Notes: generated by a model not told the origin, from the sequence alone. 9,766 bases of DNA from Lachnospiraceae bacterium (GCA_014804495.1 JAAUZS010000003.1:25610-35375); one strand, 5' to 3'; counted from the first letter of the stretch, positions 1 through 8,069 are shown. Program-made: numbers and translations.

Positions 1-3000
1 TCCTTTTCCGCCGACTTAATAACGGTACTGGAAGCAGTCTTGGGTGAAGCTGAAATATATCCGTATATTATCGGCCAGCCGTCAACAAACAGATTGCTGG
101 TCAGTTCATGCCCACCCATAACGGATAGTGAGAACGTCCCATTCTGAATATAGCTGTCTCCTCCCAGAAATACTTCCTGTGCGAAAATCCTGGGAATGTC
201 GCTGAATATATCGGAATAATAATATCTACCGCCGCAGCTTTCTGCCAGATGTTCAAGGAGCTTCGCATCCGAACCGGTTCCTACAGCCACTGTAGACAGC
301 GTGATTCCGCTGTCAGAATATGCCTTTATCACGTCACTGAAATCAGTAGTTTCCCCCATACCGTCTGTCAGAAGCACCACATGCTTAATAGACGCATCGC
401 ACTGTGAAATAGCCCTGTACGCCTCCTGAACCGCCGGTTTTATGGTAGTTCCTCCGCCCTCTTTAATACTCTTAACTGCATCCTTAATCTCCGATTTATC
501 ATCGGCTTTCGTTATTTCCACCTGCCACTCGTATTTATCATCAAAAGTAAGTACGCCCACATAATCCTCAGAACGCAGATTATCCACCGCCACGGCAGCG
601 GACTTTATGGCAATATCCAGATTACTCATTCCTACGCCGTCAGCTTCACTGAGCATACTCCCCGAATGGTCTATGACCATGACCATCGCCATGGAAGGCA
701 TCTCGTTCACGCCCTTTAGCTGCATATTCACCGGCAGCACGGTCTCTAACACCGTATCCCTGTATCCTCCAAGGGCGAAGCTGTCCTCACCACCGCAGCA
801 GATAAAACCGCAGCCGTAATCTTTCACGTATGTTTCCAGATTGTTTAAAAATCCGGAAGGCAGGTCGTCAATGTAGGTATCCGCCAGAATAATGGTCTTA
901 TAATCCAACATTCCATTTATTGTATCAGGTGCGTTCAATGCAGAAACCACACTGTAATCACAGCCTGCCGCATTCAATACGGAAGCAAATCCCGATACAT
1001 CACTATTTAATCCGGAGATAACAAGTATACGTGGCGGCGATTCTACAACGGAATAAGCGCTGAAGAAATCATTTTCGGGACAGGTATCTCCCTGTGCCTG
1101 CACCTGTACACGCAGATTCTCCATTGAACCACCATCCGCATCCGTACCAACCTGTCCGCTGAATACGAAACGGTTGCTTCCCTTATTCAGATGCACACTA
1201 TCAGCCTCTGTCTGACTGCTCCCGTTATAAATCGTTATGACTGCATCGGTGTCATAATTACTCTCCACCATCACAGTTATGGAATACTTATCACCCGGAT
1301 GCAGATAAGACGGAAGCGTTACACTGTCAATATAAGCATCGTCTTTCTCCTCGTCATCATACATCAGTGTCAGAAGCTCCACCTGACCGGATGACACAGC
1401 CTGCGCCATGTTGTTAATGTCTCCTCTGGTTTCCTTTCCGTCAGTAAGCACTACCAGTCTCTTGCTATAGTCTCCCGGAATCATCGTCAGCGCTTTAGAG
1501 AGAGCATCCTCAAAATTAGTCGCTGTCTTCTCGGGAATCGTCATCAAACCTCCATAATGACCATCCGAAGTCAGAAATTGTTCTACCAGAGTGTTTTTTC
1601 CAAAAGTCACAATACCATACACATTACCGGAAGGCATTTTATCTACAGTCTCCCGCAGATAGTTTTCCACTTCCTCCAGATGTTCCTCATTACTGTTAGA
1701 TAGGTCTACCACAAAAACAGTAGCCGTGCGGCTGCTGCCTACGCGTATGCTTATGCCTAAAACCGCAAGAATCAAACAAAGGAGCACAAGACCTCTCACT
1801 ATCAGATAAAACTTGCCCCGATAGCGCATTTTACGCACATATATAATCCATTCCACAATCAGAAGCGCTAATGCCAGCACTAAAAATACATTCCTGAGTG
1901 TCCGCTTCACTTTCTGCATCTGCAATTCAGACGAATCATTGACAGACTGCGCCACTTTTCGCCCATCCGACTCTGTATCGGTCTGAAAACGTACCACATA
2001 TGACTCCTGATAGTCATCATTCCCAACCTGATAAATCCCCGCCTTATCCGGACGGCTTTCAAACATACTTCTGTCCGGCTCAGCCCAAGGCTGCAGGGCA
2101 ATCTCCTCGCCTGCATAATAGACATTGGCCGCAAGCCATGAAGTATCTGAAAGATAAAGCATAGCGTTAGCAAGAAAAATAGGAAATTCCGCCCGCAGTG
2201 GGAAATCAGACTCCCTTATATCAAATCCCACTACGACTTCTTTATTGCCTTCAATCTCCCTATAGTAACCTACACATTTACCATTGTACTCTAAGAAACT
2301 CTCTGCGCCTTCCGGCAGCTCAAAGCAATAAGCGGTATTCACCCCTATGGTAAAACCTGACAAACCGACAGTTAAGTTACAATTCGTCATATCTAACACT
2401 ACGTTTTCCAATTTCTCTATGGATTCATTGCCGGCATCTCCGAAAATCAGGCGGTTGACGCCCACTGCCCTAAGCTTCTGACCCGCGTCATAGATTACCA
2501 CATTGTAGCCATCATCATTTTTCACCATGCCTGTTACATCATCTATCTCATATCTTGCCGCAGAATCCGTCTCGGATTTGGTGATACTCTGCCCCGTCAC
2601 TGCCATGTATGCTTTTTCAATAAAGGTGTTTCCGCTTCCTACAAGCAGACCGTTAATCTGATTTCTCCGGCCTTTTAACGTCTGTGAAACATTATCCTGC
2701 GCCAGGCTGTCATGAGAGCCGCCGGGGAAGGAAATTCCGTCAATACGTGAGACGAGCGTCTGTCCCTGCCAATCCACATGTTCAAACAGACATACCTTAC
2801 TCTCGGAAGGATTAAGACTCATGCCGGCAAGCGCAATGAGCTTCTCGCCGTCATCATACAGACTGACATCAAAAGAAACCTCCTCGTCACTGTAATTGGT
2901 CATGCTGACCATTACATCATAGAAGCCGTCTTCCCGCTCGGAAAATACCGTATATTCATTAGCCACATTAAAAACAGCCTCACCTACTACATGAAGCTCT

Positions 3001-3632
3001 TTTCCGGCACTGCATCGCAGCTCATCAAACCCTGACGCGCCGTCCCCGTCAGTGAATACAATAAGATTAGCGGACGTTTCTACGGTATCTCCCATAAGCA
3101 TATCTATGTTTTCCTGCGCCAATGCAAGATTCCCGCCGCTGTCGCTGCACTTAAGGCCTCTCAGAGTCTGCACCAGACTGTCTGCATCCGTAATATCCAC
3201 TGCCCAGATCTCAGCGCCCGTTTCATCCACCGTCATAATACTAAACTGCATATCCTGTGCTGCGCGCACATAATCACATGCCTGCTCTACCGCCTCATCC
3301 AGACGGCTTTTCCCTGACGCTCCGGTATGCTGCATACTTCCGCTGGTATCTATAAGCAGTATATTCCTGCCGCCTCCACTGCCGTTCACCTTAATAAAAG
3401 GGGACATTAACGCCACGATGAGCAGTACGGTAACCAAAATCTGCAGATACATAAGAATATTGTGCACAAATTTCTCAAAGAATGTTTTCGACTGCTCATT
3501 CCTTAGAAGCTTCTGCCAGAGCAGATTGGAAGATATCAGGTAATCCACTCCCTTTGGTCTTAACAGATATAAAATTATAATAATCGGAACCGCTGCAAGA
3601 AAAAGCAGCGGCCATAAGCTCTCAAATATCAT
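1..3632 (-). CDS. Giant membrane protein: BatA-type module + vWA fused to vWA / GATase-like / vWA module (3' end outside window)
   Basis: One reading frame stays open from ATG at 3632 to base 3, giving 1210 residues with no stop; the C-terminus is missing. Residues 1-80 look like the BatA N-terminal domain, with helices near 8-24 and 57-77. vWA domain 1 begins with the metal-site motif DTSGSM (95-100) and has FTDGDG at 193-198. A beta-rich stretch ends in a segment typical of these proteins, DFPLRAEFPIFLANA (476-490). Helices near 580-598 and 608-629 flank a positively charged loop. vWA domain 2 follows (DLSNS 643-647, LTDGKETRGD 729-738), then an Ig-like stretch, a GATase1-like domain (about 866-970, GGEDSFALGGYRDT at 947-960) and vWA domain 3 (DHSGSM 988-993, LLTDG 1087-1091). 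The expected topology puts all vWA domains outside the membrane. The start overlaps the DUF58 gene by 11 bases and has AAGGA six bases upstream. In many relatives the two halves are, as far as I know, separate genes. Role inferred: partner of the MoxR ATPase; exact function unknown. Confidence 0.9.
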   Translation of the reverse strand, partial: MIFESLWPLLFLAAVPIIIILYLLRPKGVDYLISSNLLWQKLLRNEQSKTFFEKFVHNILMYLQILVTVLLIVALMSPFIKVNGSGGGRNILLIDTSGSMQHTGASGKSRLDEAVEQACDYVRAAQDMQFSIMTVDETGAEIWAVDITDADSLVQTLRGLKCSDSGGNLALAQENIDMLMGDTVETSANLIVFTDGDGASGFDELRCSAGKELHVVGEAVFNVANEYTVFSEREDGFYDVMVSMTNYSDEEVSFDVSLYDDGEKLIALAGMSLNPSESKVCLFEHVDWQGQTLVSRIDGISFPGGSHDSLAQDNVSQTLKGRRNQINGLLVGSGNTFIEKAYMAVTGQSITKSETDSAARYEIDDVTGMVKNDDGYNVVIYDAGQKLRAVGVNRLIFGDAGNESIEKLENVVLDMTNCNLTVGLSGFTIGVNTAYCFELPEGAESFLEYNGKCVGYYREIEGNKEVVVGFDIRESDFPLRAEFPIFLANAMLYLSDTSWLAANVYYAGEEIALQPWAEPDRSMFESRPDKAGIYQVGNDDYQESYVVRFQTDTESDGRKVAQSVNDSSELQMQKVKRTLRNVFLVLALALLIVEWIIYVRKMRYRGKFYLIVRGLVLLCLILAVLGISIRVGSSRTATVFVVDLSNSNEEHLEEVENYLRETVDKMPSGNVYGIVTFGKNTLVEQFLTSDGHYGGLMTIPEKTATNFEDALSKALTMIPGDYSKRLVVLTDGKETRGDINNMAQAVSSGQVELLTLMYDDEEKDDAYIDSVTLPSYLHPGDKYSITVMVESNYDTDAVITIYNGSSQTEADSVHLNKGSNRFVFSGQVGTDADGGSMENLRVQVQAQGDTCPENDFFSAYSVVESPPRILVISGLNSDVSGFASVLNAAGCDYSVVSALNAPDTINGMLDYKTIILADTYIDDLPSGFLNNLETYVKDYGCGFICCGGEDSFALGGYRDTVLETVLPVNMQLKGVNEMPSMAMVMVIDHSGSMLSEADGVGMSNLDIAIKSAAVAVDNLRSEDYVGVLTFDDKYEWQVEITKADDKSEIKDAVKSIKEGGGTTIKPAVQEAYRAISQCDASIKHVVLLTDGMGETTDFSDVIKAYSDSGITLSTVAVGTGSDAKLLEHLAESCGGRYYYSDIFSDIPRIFAQEVFLGGDSYIQNGTFSLSVMGGHELTSNLFVDGWPIIYGYISASPKTASSTVIKSAEK

Positions 3633-4512
3633 ATAGCATCCTTAAGTCCTGAAAAATCAATTGATAAAATGAAGTCTGTGTGTTACATACCGCATAGAAC
3701 GCCCCCGCCCTGGCGCATTCCCGTTTAAGTCTCATAATGAAGTCCTGCAGCGCTTTCTCATATACACGGATGCTTGAATCCTCCAGTGTAAGGCGCAGAG
3801 CGCTATGCTCTTCCATATCGATTAAATTCCGTGTGCCCGTAAGCTCTACAGACAGTTCCTCACCTGCCAGCACATGCAGTAATACGGCCTTCTGCCTGCG
3901 GTAATCCAGAAACCGCAGCAGCTTCTCCACAGTATCCTGTCCTTCCGCCAGAAACGACTCCTGCCAAAAGTCGCTGATTACAATGGTCACGCCCTGCCCC
4001 TTTGCCGGAAGCTGTCTTATCGCTTCATTTATGTCAACCTTTCCGTCAAAGTTAAGCCGTTCCAGCCAGTCTGTCAGCCGCGACAGTACCTTTCTTCCGC
4101 TGCCGGCCACGAAAGGCGTCTGCATCCTTTGCATATCGTATACCACTACCCTGTCCATATTGTTAAGCCCGATATAGGAAAAAGCCGCCGCCAGCATACA
4201 GGCAAGTACGCTCTTTTTTTTCATGCCATAATTCATGGAAGAACTGGTATCAATCAAAACGGAAACAACCGCTTCCTTTTCCTCCATATATTCCTTCACA
4301 TAGAACCTGTCCAGCCGACCGTAAGCATTCCAGTCAATACGGCGTATATCGTCTCCGGGCATATACTCCCTGAAATCGGAAAATTCCGTAGAAGAACCCT
4401 TCTGCATGGATTTGCGGTTCCCCGTAAGATTCATCGACGACTTATGCCCCATAGCAATCCGTAATCTGGATAAGGTATCAAAAAATCCGGCATCAAGTAT
4501 CATATTACACAT
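3622..4512 (-). CDS. DUF58 family protein with vWA-like fold
   Basis: The 296-residue protein carries the DUF58 core: REYMPGDDIRRIDWNAYGR (48-66) followed by DRFYVKEYMEEKE (68-80) and then a vWA-like beta strand ending in a metal-site motif, LIDTSSSM (86-93). A second acidic strand end, VISDFW (178-183), fits the later MIDAS aspartate. No membrane helix is visible, so it is probably cytoplasmic; some family members have N-terminal helices that this one lacks. DUF58 proteins are regularly encoded beside MoxR ATPases and are thought to work with them, but no biochemical role is established. The gene starts 12 bases after the MoxR stop. The ATG at 4512 is preceded directly by an in-frame TAA, and GGGAG lies only three bases upstream; ATG at 4503 (residue 4) would be 12 bases from the same GGGAG, so either start is possible. 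Confidence 0.93.
   Translation of the reverse strand: MCNMILDAGFFDTLSRLRIAMGHKSSMNLTGNRKSMQKGSSTEFSDFREYMPGDDIRRIDWNAYGRLDRFYVKEYMEEKEAVVSVLIDTSSSMNYGMKKKSVLACMLAAAFSYIGLNNMDRVVVYDMQRMQTPFVAGSGRKVLSRLTDWLERLNFDGKVDINEAIRQLPAKGQGVTIVISDFWQESFLAEGQDTVEKLLRFLDYRRQKAVLLHVLAGEELSVELTGTRNLIDMEEHSALRLTLEDSSIRVYEKALQDFIMRLKRECARAGAFYAVCNTQTSFYQLIFQDLRMLYDI
3639..3643 (-). promoter_or_regulatory. Ribosome binding site of the giant vWA gene
   Basis: AAGGA on the minus strand, six bases before the ATG at 3632, and located inside the last codons of the DUF58 gene. It supports the overlapping ATG as the true start and suggests translational coupling between the two genes. Confidence 0.6.
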
Positions 4513-4524
4513 TTACTCCCATTC

Positions 4525-5496
4525 TCATTTACTGCTTTTGTCAGCCAGAATCTTCTTAATGATGTCATCCTCGGTCACGCCTTCGCTGATTGCGTCAAAG
4601 CTGAGTATGATACGGTGTCTGAGTACCGGAAACGCCGTTTCAGCCACATCCTGAAAGGAAACATTAAAACGTCCTTCCAGAAACGCCTTTGCCCTTGCTG
4701 CGCGAATCAGGCTTTGAGCCGCTCTGGGACTTGCGCCCTCCCTTATATGAGGGTTCGCGGCATGAGTTTCCATGACTATCTCCAATATATAATCCATGAC
4801 CGCATCGGCTATGGGAACCTGATTCACCAAAGCTCTTGCCGCCAGAAGTCCTTCGCCATCCATCTGCTTCTCTATGACGGGCGCCCGATTACCTTCCGTC
4901 AGGGCAACGATACCCATAAGTTCAGCCTTGGAAGGAAAACGAACCAGAATCTTGAACATAAAGCGGTCAAGCTGTGCCTCCGGCAAAGGGTATGTTCCCT
5001 CATTCTCAATCGGATTCTGGGTAGCCAGCACAAAAAACGGCTCAGCAAGCGCATGACTGTCATTCCCCACTGTCACGGTATGTTCCTGCATTGCCTCAAG
5101 CAGCGCTGACTGCGTCTTGGGCGTGGCACGGTTGATTTCATCCGCCAGAATCAGATTGGCAAAAATCGGTCCACGCTCAAAAGAAAATGCGCTGCCCTGC
5201 TCATTCTTGACTATAATATTCGTACCGGTCACATCGCCCGGCATCAGGTCAGGAGTAAACTGAATCCTTTTAAAGGACAGGTCAAAGACTTTTCCTATGG
5301 TATTGACAAGTCTGGTCTTTCCAAGACCCGGCATACCTTCCAAAAGTACATTTCCTCCCGTAAGCATGGCAAGCATGACCTGTCTTATAATTTCACGCTG
5401 CCCGATTATTCCTTTTTGAATCTCCGCTTCACAGGCTGCAATCCGCTGCGCCATATATTGCGGATCCTGCAATCTGCTTTTATCCAGTTCATTCAT
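4525..5496 (-). CDS. MoxR-family AAA+ ATPase
   Basis: The 323-residue protein has the full MoxR AAA+ core. Walker A is GMPGLGKT (54-61), Walker B is LILADE (115-120), followed by the family hallmark INRATPKTQSALLEAMQE (121-138). Sensor 1 is ATQNP (158-162), and GTYPLPEAQLDRF (167-179) carries the likely arginine finger. Sensor 2 is in GASPRA (255-260). The C-terminal helical lid follows to the end. Length is typical of the family. MoxR ATPases are hexameric, cytoplasmic, chaperone-like motors that act with vWA-domain proteins; the two genes directly downstream both encode such domains. A strong AAAGGAG lies ten bases before the ATG. The gene is separated from the preceding reading frame by 244 bases holding an inverted-repeat element, so it may have its own promoter, although I could not identify one. 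Confidence 0.97.
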   Translation of the reverse strand: MNELDKSRLQDPQYMAQRIAACEAEIQKGIIGQREIIRQVMLAMLTGGNVLLEGMPGLGKTRLVNTIGKVFDLSFKRIQFTPDLMPGDVTGTNIIVKNEQGSAFSFERGPIFANLILADEINRATPKTQSALLEAMQEHTVTVGNDSHALAEPFFVLATQNPIENEGTYPLPEAQLDRFMFKILVRFPSKAELMGIVALTEGNRAPVIEKQMDGEGLLAARALVNQVPIADAVMDYILEIVMETHAANPHIREGASPRAAQSLIRAARAKAFLEGRFNVSFQDVAETAFPVLRHRIILSFDAISEGVTEDDIIKKILADKSSK

Positions 5497-5506
5497 ATTA
5501 ATAATT

Positions 5507-5513
5507 CTCCTTT
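5507..5513 (-). promoter_or_regulatory. Ribosome binding site of the MoxR gene
   Basis: AAAGGAG on the minus strand, ten bases before the ATG at 5496. It is the strongest Shine-Dalgarno match in the window and confirms this start. Confidence 0.7.
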
Positions 5514-5525
5514 CTCAAGACATCC

Positions 5526-5683
5526 GTTGTACAATATAGACAAATCAACGCAGGGCACGCTTGCGCTGCATTGTCGCTCGTAGCGGTAGTAAGCTCGATA
5601 AGACCTCGCAAAACTACAAGTCCACTTTCAGTGGACTACGGCTCCATAGCACCCTGCTTATGATATTGTCTATATTGTACAAC
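5526..5683. repeat. 158-base element with perfect 18-base inverted terminal repeats (MITE-like)
   Basis: The left arm GTTGTACAATATAGACAA (5526-5543) is the exact reverse complement of the right arm (5666-5683). Inside lie further possible stems: an 8-base stem with a 3-base loop at 5619-5637 (AGTCCACT / AGTGGACT), GCAGGG (5550-5555) against CCCTGC (5652-5657), and a small CGCT/AGCG hairpin at 5575-5585. No coding capacity or transposase is present. The inner part is richer in G and C than the AT-rich flank at 5684-5740. I see no target-site duplication next to the arms. The best reading is a non-autonomous insertion (MITE-like) or a genome-wide palindromic repeat; a structured RNA leader of the MoxR gene is the alternative. 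Either strand could fold into a long hairpin. Confidence 0.7.
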
Positions 5684-5740
5684 TACGTTATCGAATAATA
5701 GAGGCATAATAATATAAGCTATGTTTGACAAAATGTTTCA
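5684..5740. other. AT-rich spacer after the linker-rich membrane protein gene
   Basis: These 57 bases separate the stop codon at 5741 from the inverted-repeat element. They are AT-rich. I see no stem followed by a T-run, and no well-spaced promoter hexamers. Confidence 0.4.
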
Positions 5741-7117
5741 TCAATTAAAACTTGAAAAATATTCCTTAATCACATCTTCCATGCCGCTTGGATATTTCCC
5801 TGCTGCAATGCCCTCATATGCATTCTGTTCGTAGCTTCCGATGACAGCTTCATGGGAAATATGTTCTCCTTCCCAGCTTAAACCGTTCGGCGCACGAAAG
5901 AACTCTGAGGCGTCATGGTCCACGGAACTGCCTGTAAGATTTTCGCTATCGGCAATGTCATTCGGGACACTGACATAATCATGAGGCGTGTCGCTGCCTC
6001 CGGTTCCTCTTCCGCTCCCTGAGCCTCCATCGCTGCTTCCGCTGCCCTGACCGTTGCTGCCTTGTCCGTTTTCGCCGCCCGAACCGTCACCTCCTGACTG
6101 ATCGTCTTCACTTCCCTGTCCGTCTCCACTACCTTGACCGTTCTGGCCAGCTCCGTCATCCTGACCGTTATTACCATTTTGACTGTCACCGCCATTTTGA
6201 TTGTTTTCGCCGCCTTGTCCGCTTTCTCCGCCCTGACCATCGCCGCTGCCCTGATTATTATAAGCGAGACTGTTTCCTCCAGATGATTCCATTCCGCTCA
6301 TTTCCTGCATCTTTTTTGCCATAGCCTGCATGGACTGCGCTGTCACGGCGGAAACTTCCGCACCGTTTTCCAGGCTCTTAGCAAGCTCTGACAGCTGACT
6401 GCTTACATCATTATATTTGTAATTCAGCTTATCACCGGCTGCGCTCATGGCTTCCGTGGAAGACGCCTGCTGAAACTCCGATATGGAAGATTCCAGACTC
6501 TCTATCATTTCCTGTATCGACGCCTGCTGTTCAGGCGCAAGGTCCTCCTGCATAAGCTGCTTTAACTCCTCCACGGCATCCTCTATCTCTTCCGCCTTAT
6601 CACGTGCTTCTTCCCTGATTTTATGAAGTTCTATGGCACGATCCTTAGCAACGGACGGAGTCAGCGCCAACCCTATCAGAATTGCTGACAATCCCAGAAA
6701 CACGACGTTCTTTTTCCATGAAGGCAGCAGTGGTATGCGAATCTTTTCCTTATTCGCATCAAGCTTCCTCATGGCGTCCTCACGCTGAAGTTTTATCAAT
6801 ACCCCATCTTCGCCAAGATGCTCATAGGCCGTAATAATCCGCTCTCCGAATCCAAAGCCGTCCATCGCCAGGGCAGCCTGCTTCATGCCAATGCGTTTAA
6901 CACAGGCTGCTGCTACAGCTGCAATCACGGCAAGCAGCAATGCCAGTCCGGTATAGAGATTGGCATAATACAGCGGCGTTATCAACGCCACCGCCTGAAA
7001 CAGGATTCCCGCTCCGGCTCCGACGCATAACGCAAACACAGCTTTATTTAAGAATCCCGCCAGATTCAGCCTGCGGCGGCATTCATTTATTCTTTTTAGA
7101 AATTCCTTTTGTTCCAT
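5741..7117 (-). CDS. Membrane-anchored protein with coiled-coil and long Gly/Gln/Asn-rich linker
   Basis: Counting from ATG at 7117 the protein has 458 residues. Two hydrophobic helices lie near residues 26-46 and 52-72 and a third near 137-156. A charged helical region with coiled-coil character covers about 158-275. A low-complexity linker dominated by Gly, Gln, Asn, Ser and Asp runs from about 288 to 375, with almost no basic residues. The last 50 residues are ordered-looking and contain SYEQNAYEGI (428-437) and a final VIKEYFSSFN, a tail common in proteins encoded beside MoxR ATPases (DUF4175-like neighbourhood proteins). TTG at 7120 is directly upstream and in frame, but AGGAG is six bases from the ATG and only three from the TTG, so ATG is preferred. 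It sits 34 bases after the permease gene. Function is unknown; a scaffold or substrate role at the membrane is inference. Confidence 0.88.
   Translation of the reverse strand: MEQKEFLKRINECRRRLNLAGFLNKAVFALCVGAGAGILFQAVALITPLYYANLYTGLALLLAVIAAVAAACVKRIGMKQAALAMDGFGFGERIITAYEHLGEDGVLIKLQREDAMRKLDANKEKIRIPLLPSWKKNVVFLGLSAILIGLALTPSVAKDRAIELHKIREEARDKAEEIEDAVEELKQLMQEDLAPEQQASIQEMIESLESSISEFQQASSTEAMSAAGDKLNYKYNDVSSQLSELAKSLENGAEVSAVTAQSMQAMAKKMQEMSGMESSGGNSLAYNNQGSGDGQGGESGQGGENNQNGGDSQNGNNGQDDGAGQNGQGSGDGQGSEDDQSGGDGSGGENGQGSNGQGSGSSDGGSGSGRGTGGSDTPHDYVSVPNDIADSENLTGSSVDHDASEFFRAPNGLSWEGEHISHEAVIGSYEQNAYEGIAAGKYPSGMEDVIKEYFSSFN
5993..6256 (-). repeat. Low-complexity Gly/Gln/Asn/Asp/Ser coding region
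   Basis: This part of the membrane protein gene encodes roughly 87 residues made of imperfect short units such as GQGG, NGQG and GSGDGQG. The DNA shows matching degenerate repeats of CCGxxCTGxCC type on the plus strand. Such DNA can change length by slippage, so linker length may vary between strains. Confidence 0.8.
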
Positions 7118-7123
7118 CAATTT

Positions 7124-7128
7124 CTCCT
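7124..7128 (-). promoter_or_regulatory. Ribosome binding site deciding the start at 7117
   Basis: AGGAG on the minus strand lies six bases from ATG at 7117 and three bases from the adjacent TTG at 7120. The spacing favours the ATG, making the protein one residue shorter than the longest frame. Confidence 0.6.
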
Positions 7129-7151
7129 ATATGACTTTAACTGCTTAGGCA

Positions 7152-8069
7152 CTACACCCTGTTTTTAACTTTTTTTCTTTTTGATACAGTATGCATAGGG
7201 TTTACCTTCCATGCAGCCGCAAACATAAACAAAAACGACAATAAAAGCAGACATGCCGCCGACACAAACAGCCACAGCTTTCCGCGTGCCAGAGTATATG
7301 TCAGTATGCCGACATCGCTGCGCGAAAAATTAGAAGTCCAGTCAGAGCTGCCGAAAACACTCTCACCTGACATAATGTGCATGAAAAATTCCTCAAAAAA
7401 CACGAAGGGATTGAACAGCAAAATCAACAATGATTCTCCTGCGTTTCCGTCATACCAGCCCCATAAACCGATTATCAGAGCCGGAAAGAACGTCAATATA
7501 TAAATAACAAAATAGAATACAAACGATAATATAACAGCTGTTATCGACCTTCGGCTTACGGAAGAACAAAAAATGCCGATACTTCCTGAAAGCACTGATA
7601 TCAGGATAACTACAAGCAGAAAATAAAACAGACTGCTCCAGCTTAAGCCTCCCACTACAAACGGAAGCGCCATAATCGGCATTCCTGCCGCTACATAAAA
7701 CAAAATACGCATTACGGCAGAGGCTACTTTTCCAAATACTATGGAAAAAGGAGACATACATGTAGTAAGCATAATATCAAAAGTCTGGCGTTCTTTCTCT
7801 CCCGATATGGATGAAGACGTAATGATAGGAACAATTAATGCAACAAGGCATAACTGCGCCACCGCCAGCGCCGGAAACAGATATATCAGCGAGCTGTAGA
7901 TATTACCGTCACCGTAAATATTATCATTTATCTCCTGTATGACAGCCAACGCCAGCAGAAACGTTATTGTCAGCATGCCCTCATAAGCAAACAATCCCCA
8001 GCTTAAGCGCATACTGCGCGCCGCTACCTGAAAATCCTTTTTTACAATCGGATTCAATCTTATCTTCAC
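7152..8069 (-). CDS. ABC-2 type transporter permease
   Basis: The 305-residue protein has about six hydrophobic segments, near 24-45, 57-83, 115-140, 146-168, 175-203 and 264-286. Between helices 2 and 3 is ISGEKERQTFDIMLTT (88-103), the conserved cytoplasmic motif of ABC-2 / NatB-like permeases that couples to the ATPase. A loop at about 230-258 lies outside the helices. The C-terminus is strongly basic (KRKKVKNR), consistent with a cytoplasmic end. The start is GTG at 8069, overlapping the ATPase stop as GTGA, with GGGAGG nine bases upstream. It is the membrane half of an exporter-type ABC system whose substrate cannot be read from the sequence. Confidence 0.93.
   Translation of the reverse strand: MKIRLNPIVKKDFQVAARSMRLSWGLFAYEGMLTITFLLALAVIQEINDNIYGDGNIYSSLIYLFPALAVAQLCLVALIVPIITSSSISGEKERQTFDIMLTTCMSPFSIVFGKVASAVMRILFYVAAGMPIMALPFVVGGLSWSSLFYFLLVVILISVLSGSIGIFCSSVSRRSITAVILSFVFYFVIYILTFFPALIIGLWGWYDGNAGESLLILLFNPFVFFEEFFMHIMSGESVFGSSDWTSNFSRSDVGILTYTLARGKLWLFVSAACLLLLSFLFMFAAAWKVNPMHTVSKRKKVKNRV

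Noticed and set aside
1907..2173. 88-codon minus-strand open frame
   Set aside because: It is a different frame inside the giant vWA gene, which reads through this stretch without interruption with family-typical sequence.
4129..4464. 111-codon plus-strand open frame
   Set aside because: It is antisense to the core of the DUF58 gene and has no domain-like sequence.
4615..5109. 164-codon plus-strand open frame
   Set aside because: It lies antisense to the MoxR ATPase gene, whose motifs are unmistakable. The translated frame has no recognisable domain and I see no ribosome binding site; it is a shadow frame.
5526..5683. The inverted-repeat element as a simple intrinsic terminator
   Set aside because: The arms are about 120 bases apart and no T-run follows either arm or the internal 8-base stem, so a standard terminator is not supported, although an effect on transcription remains possible.
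5700..5740. Possible promoter for the MoxR gene (TTGTCA followed by TATTAT-like hexamers on the minus strand)
   Set aside because: The spacings are 11 or 14 bases to the good hexamers and the 17-base one lands on a poor match, TATGCC. Chance matches are expected in such AT-rich DNA.
5878..6240. 120-codon minus-strand open frame in another frame of the linker region
   Set aside because: It arises from the repetitive G/C-rich linker DNA, is made of monotonous Val/Lys/Ala/Thr repeats, and overlaps the supported gene.
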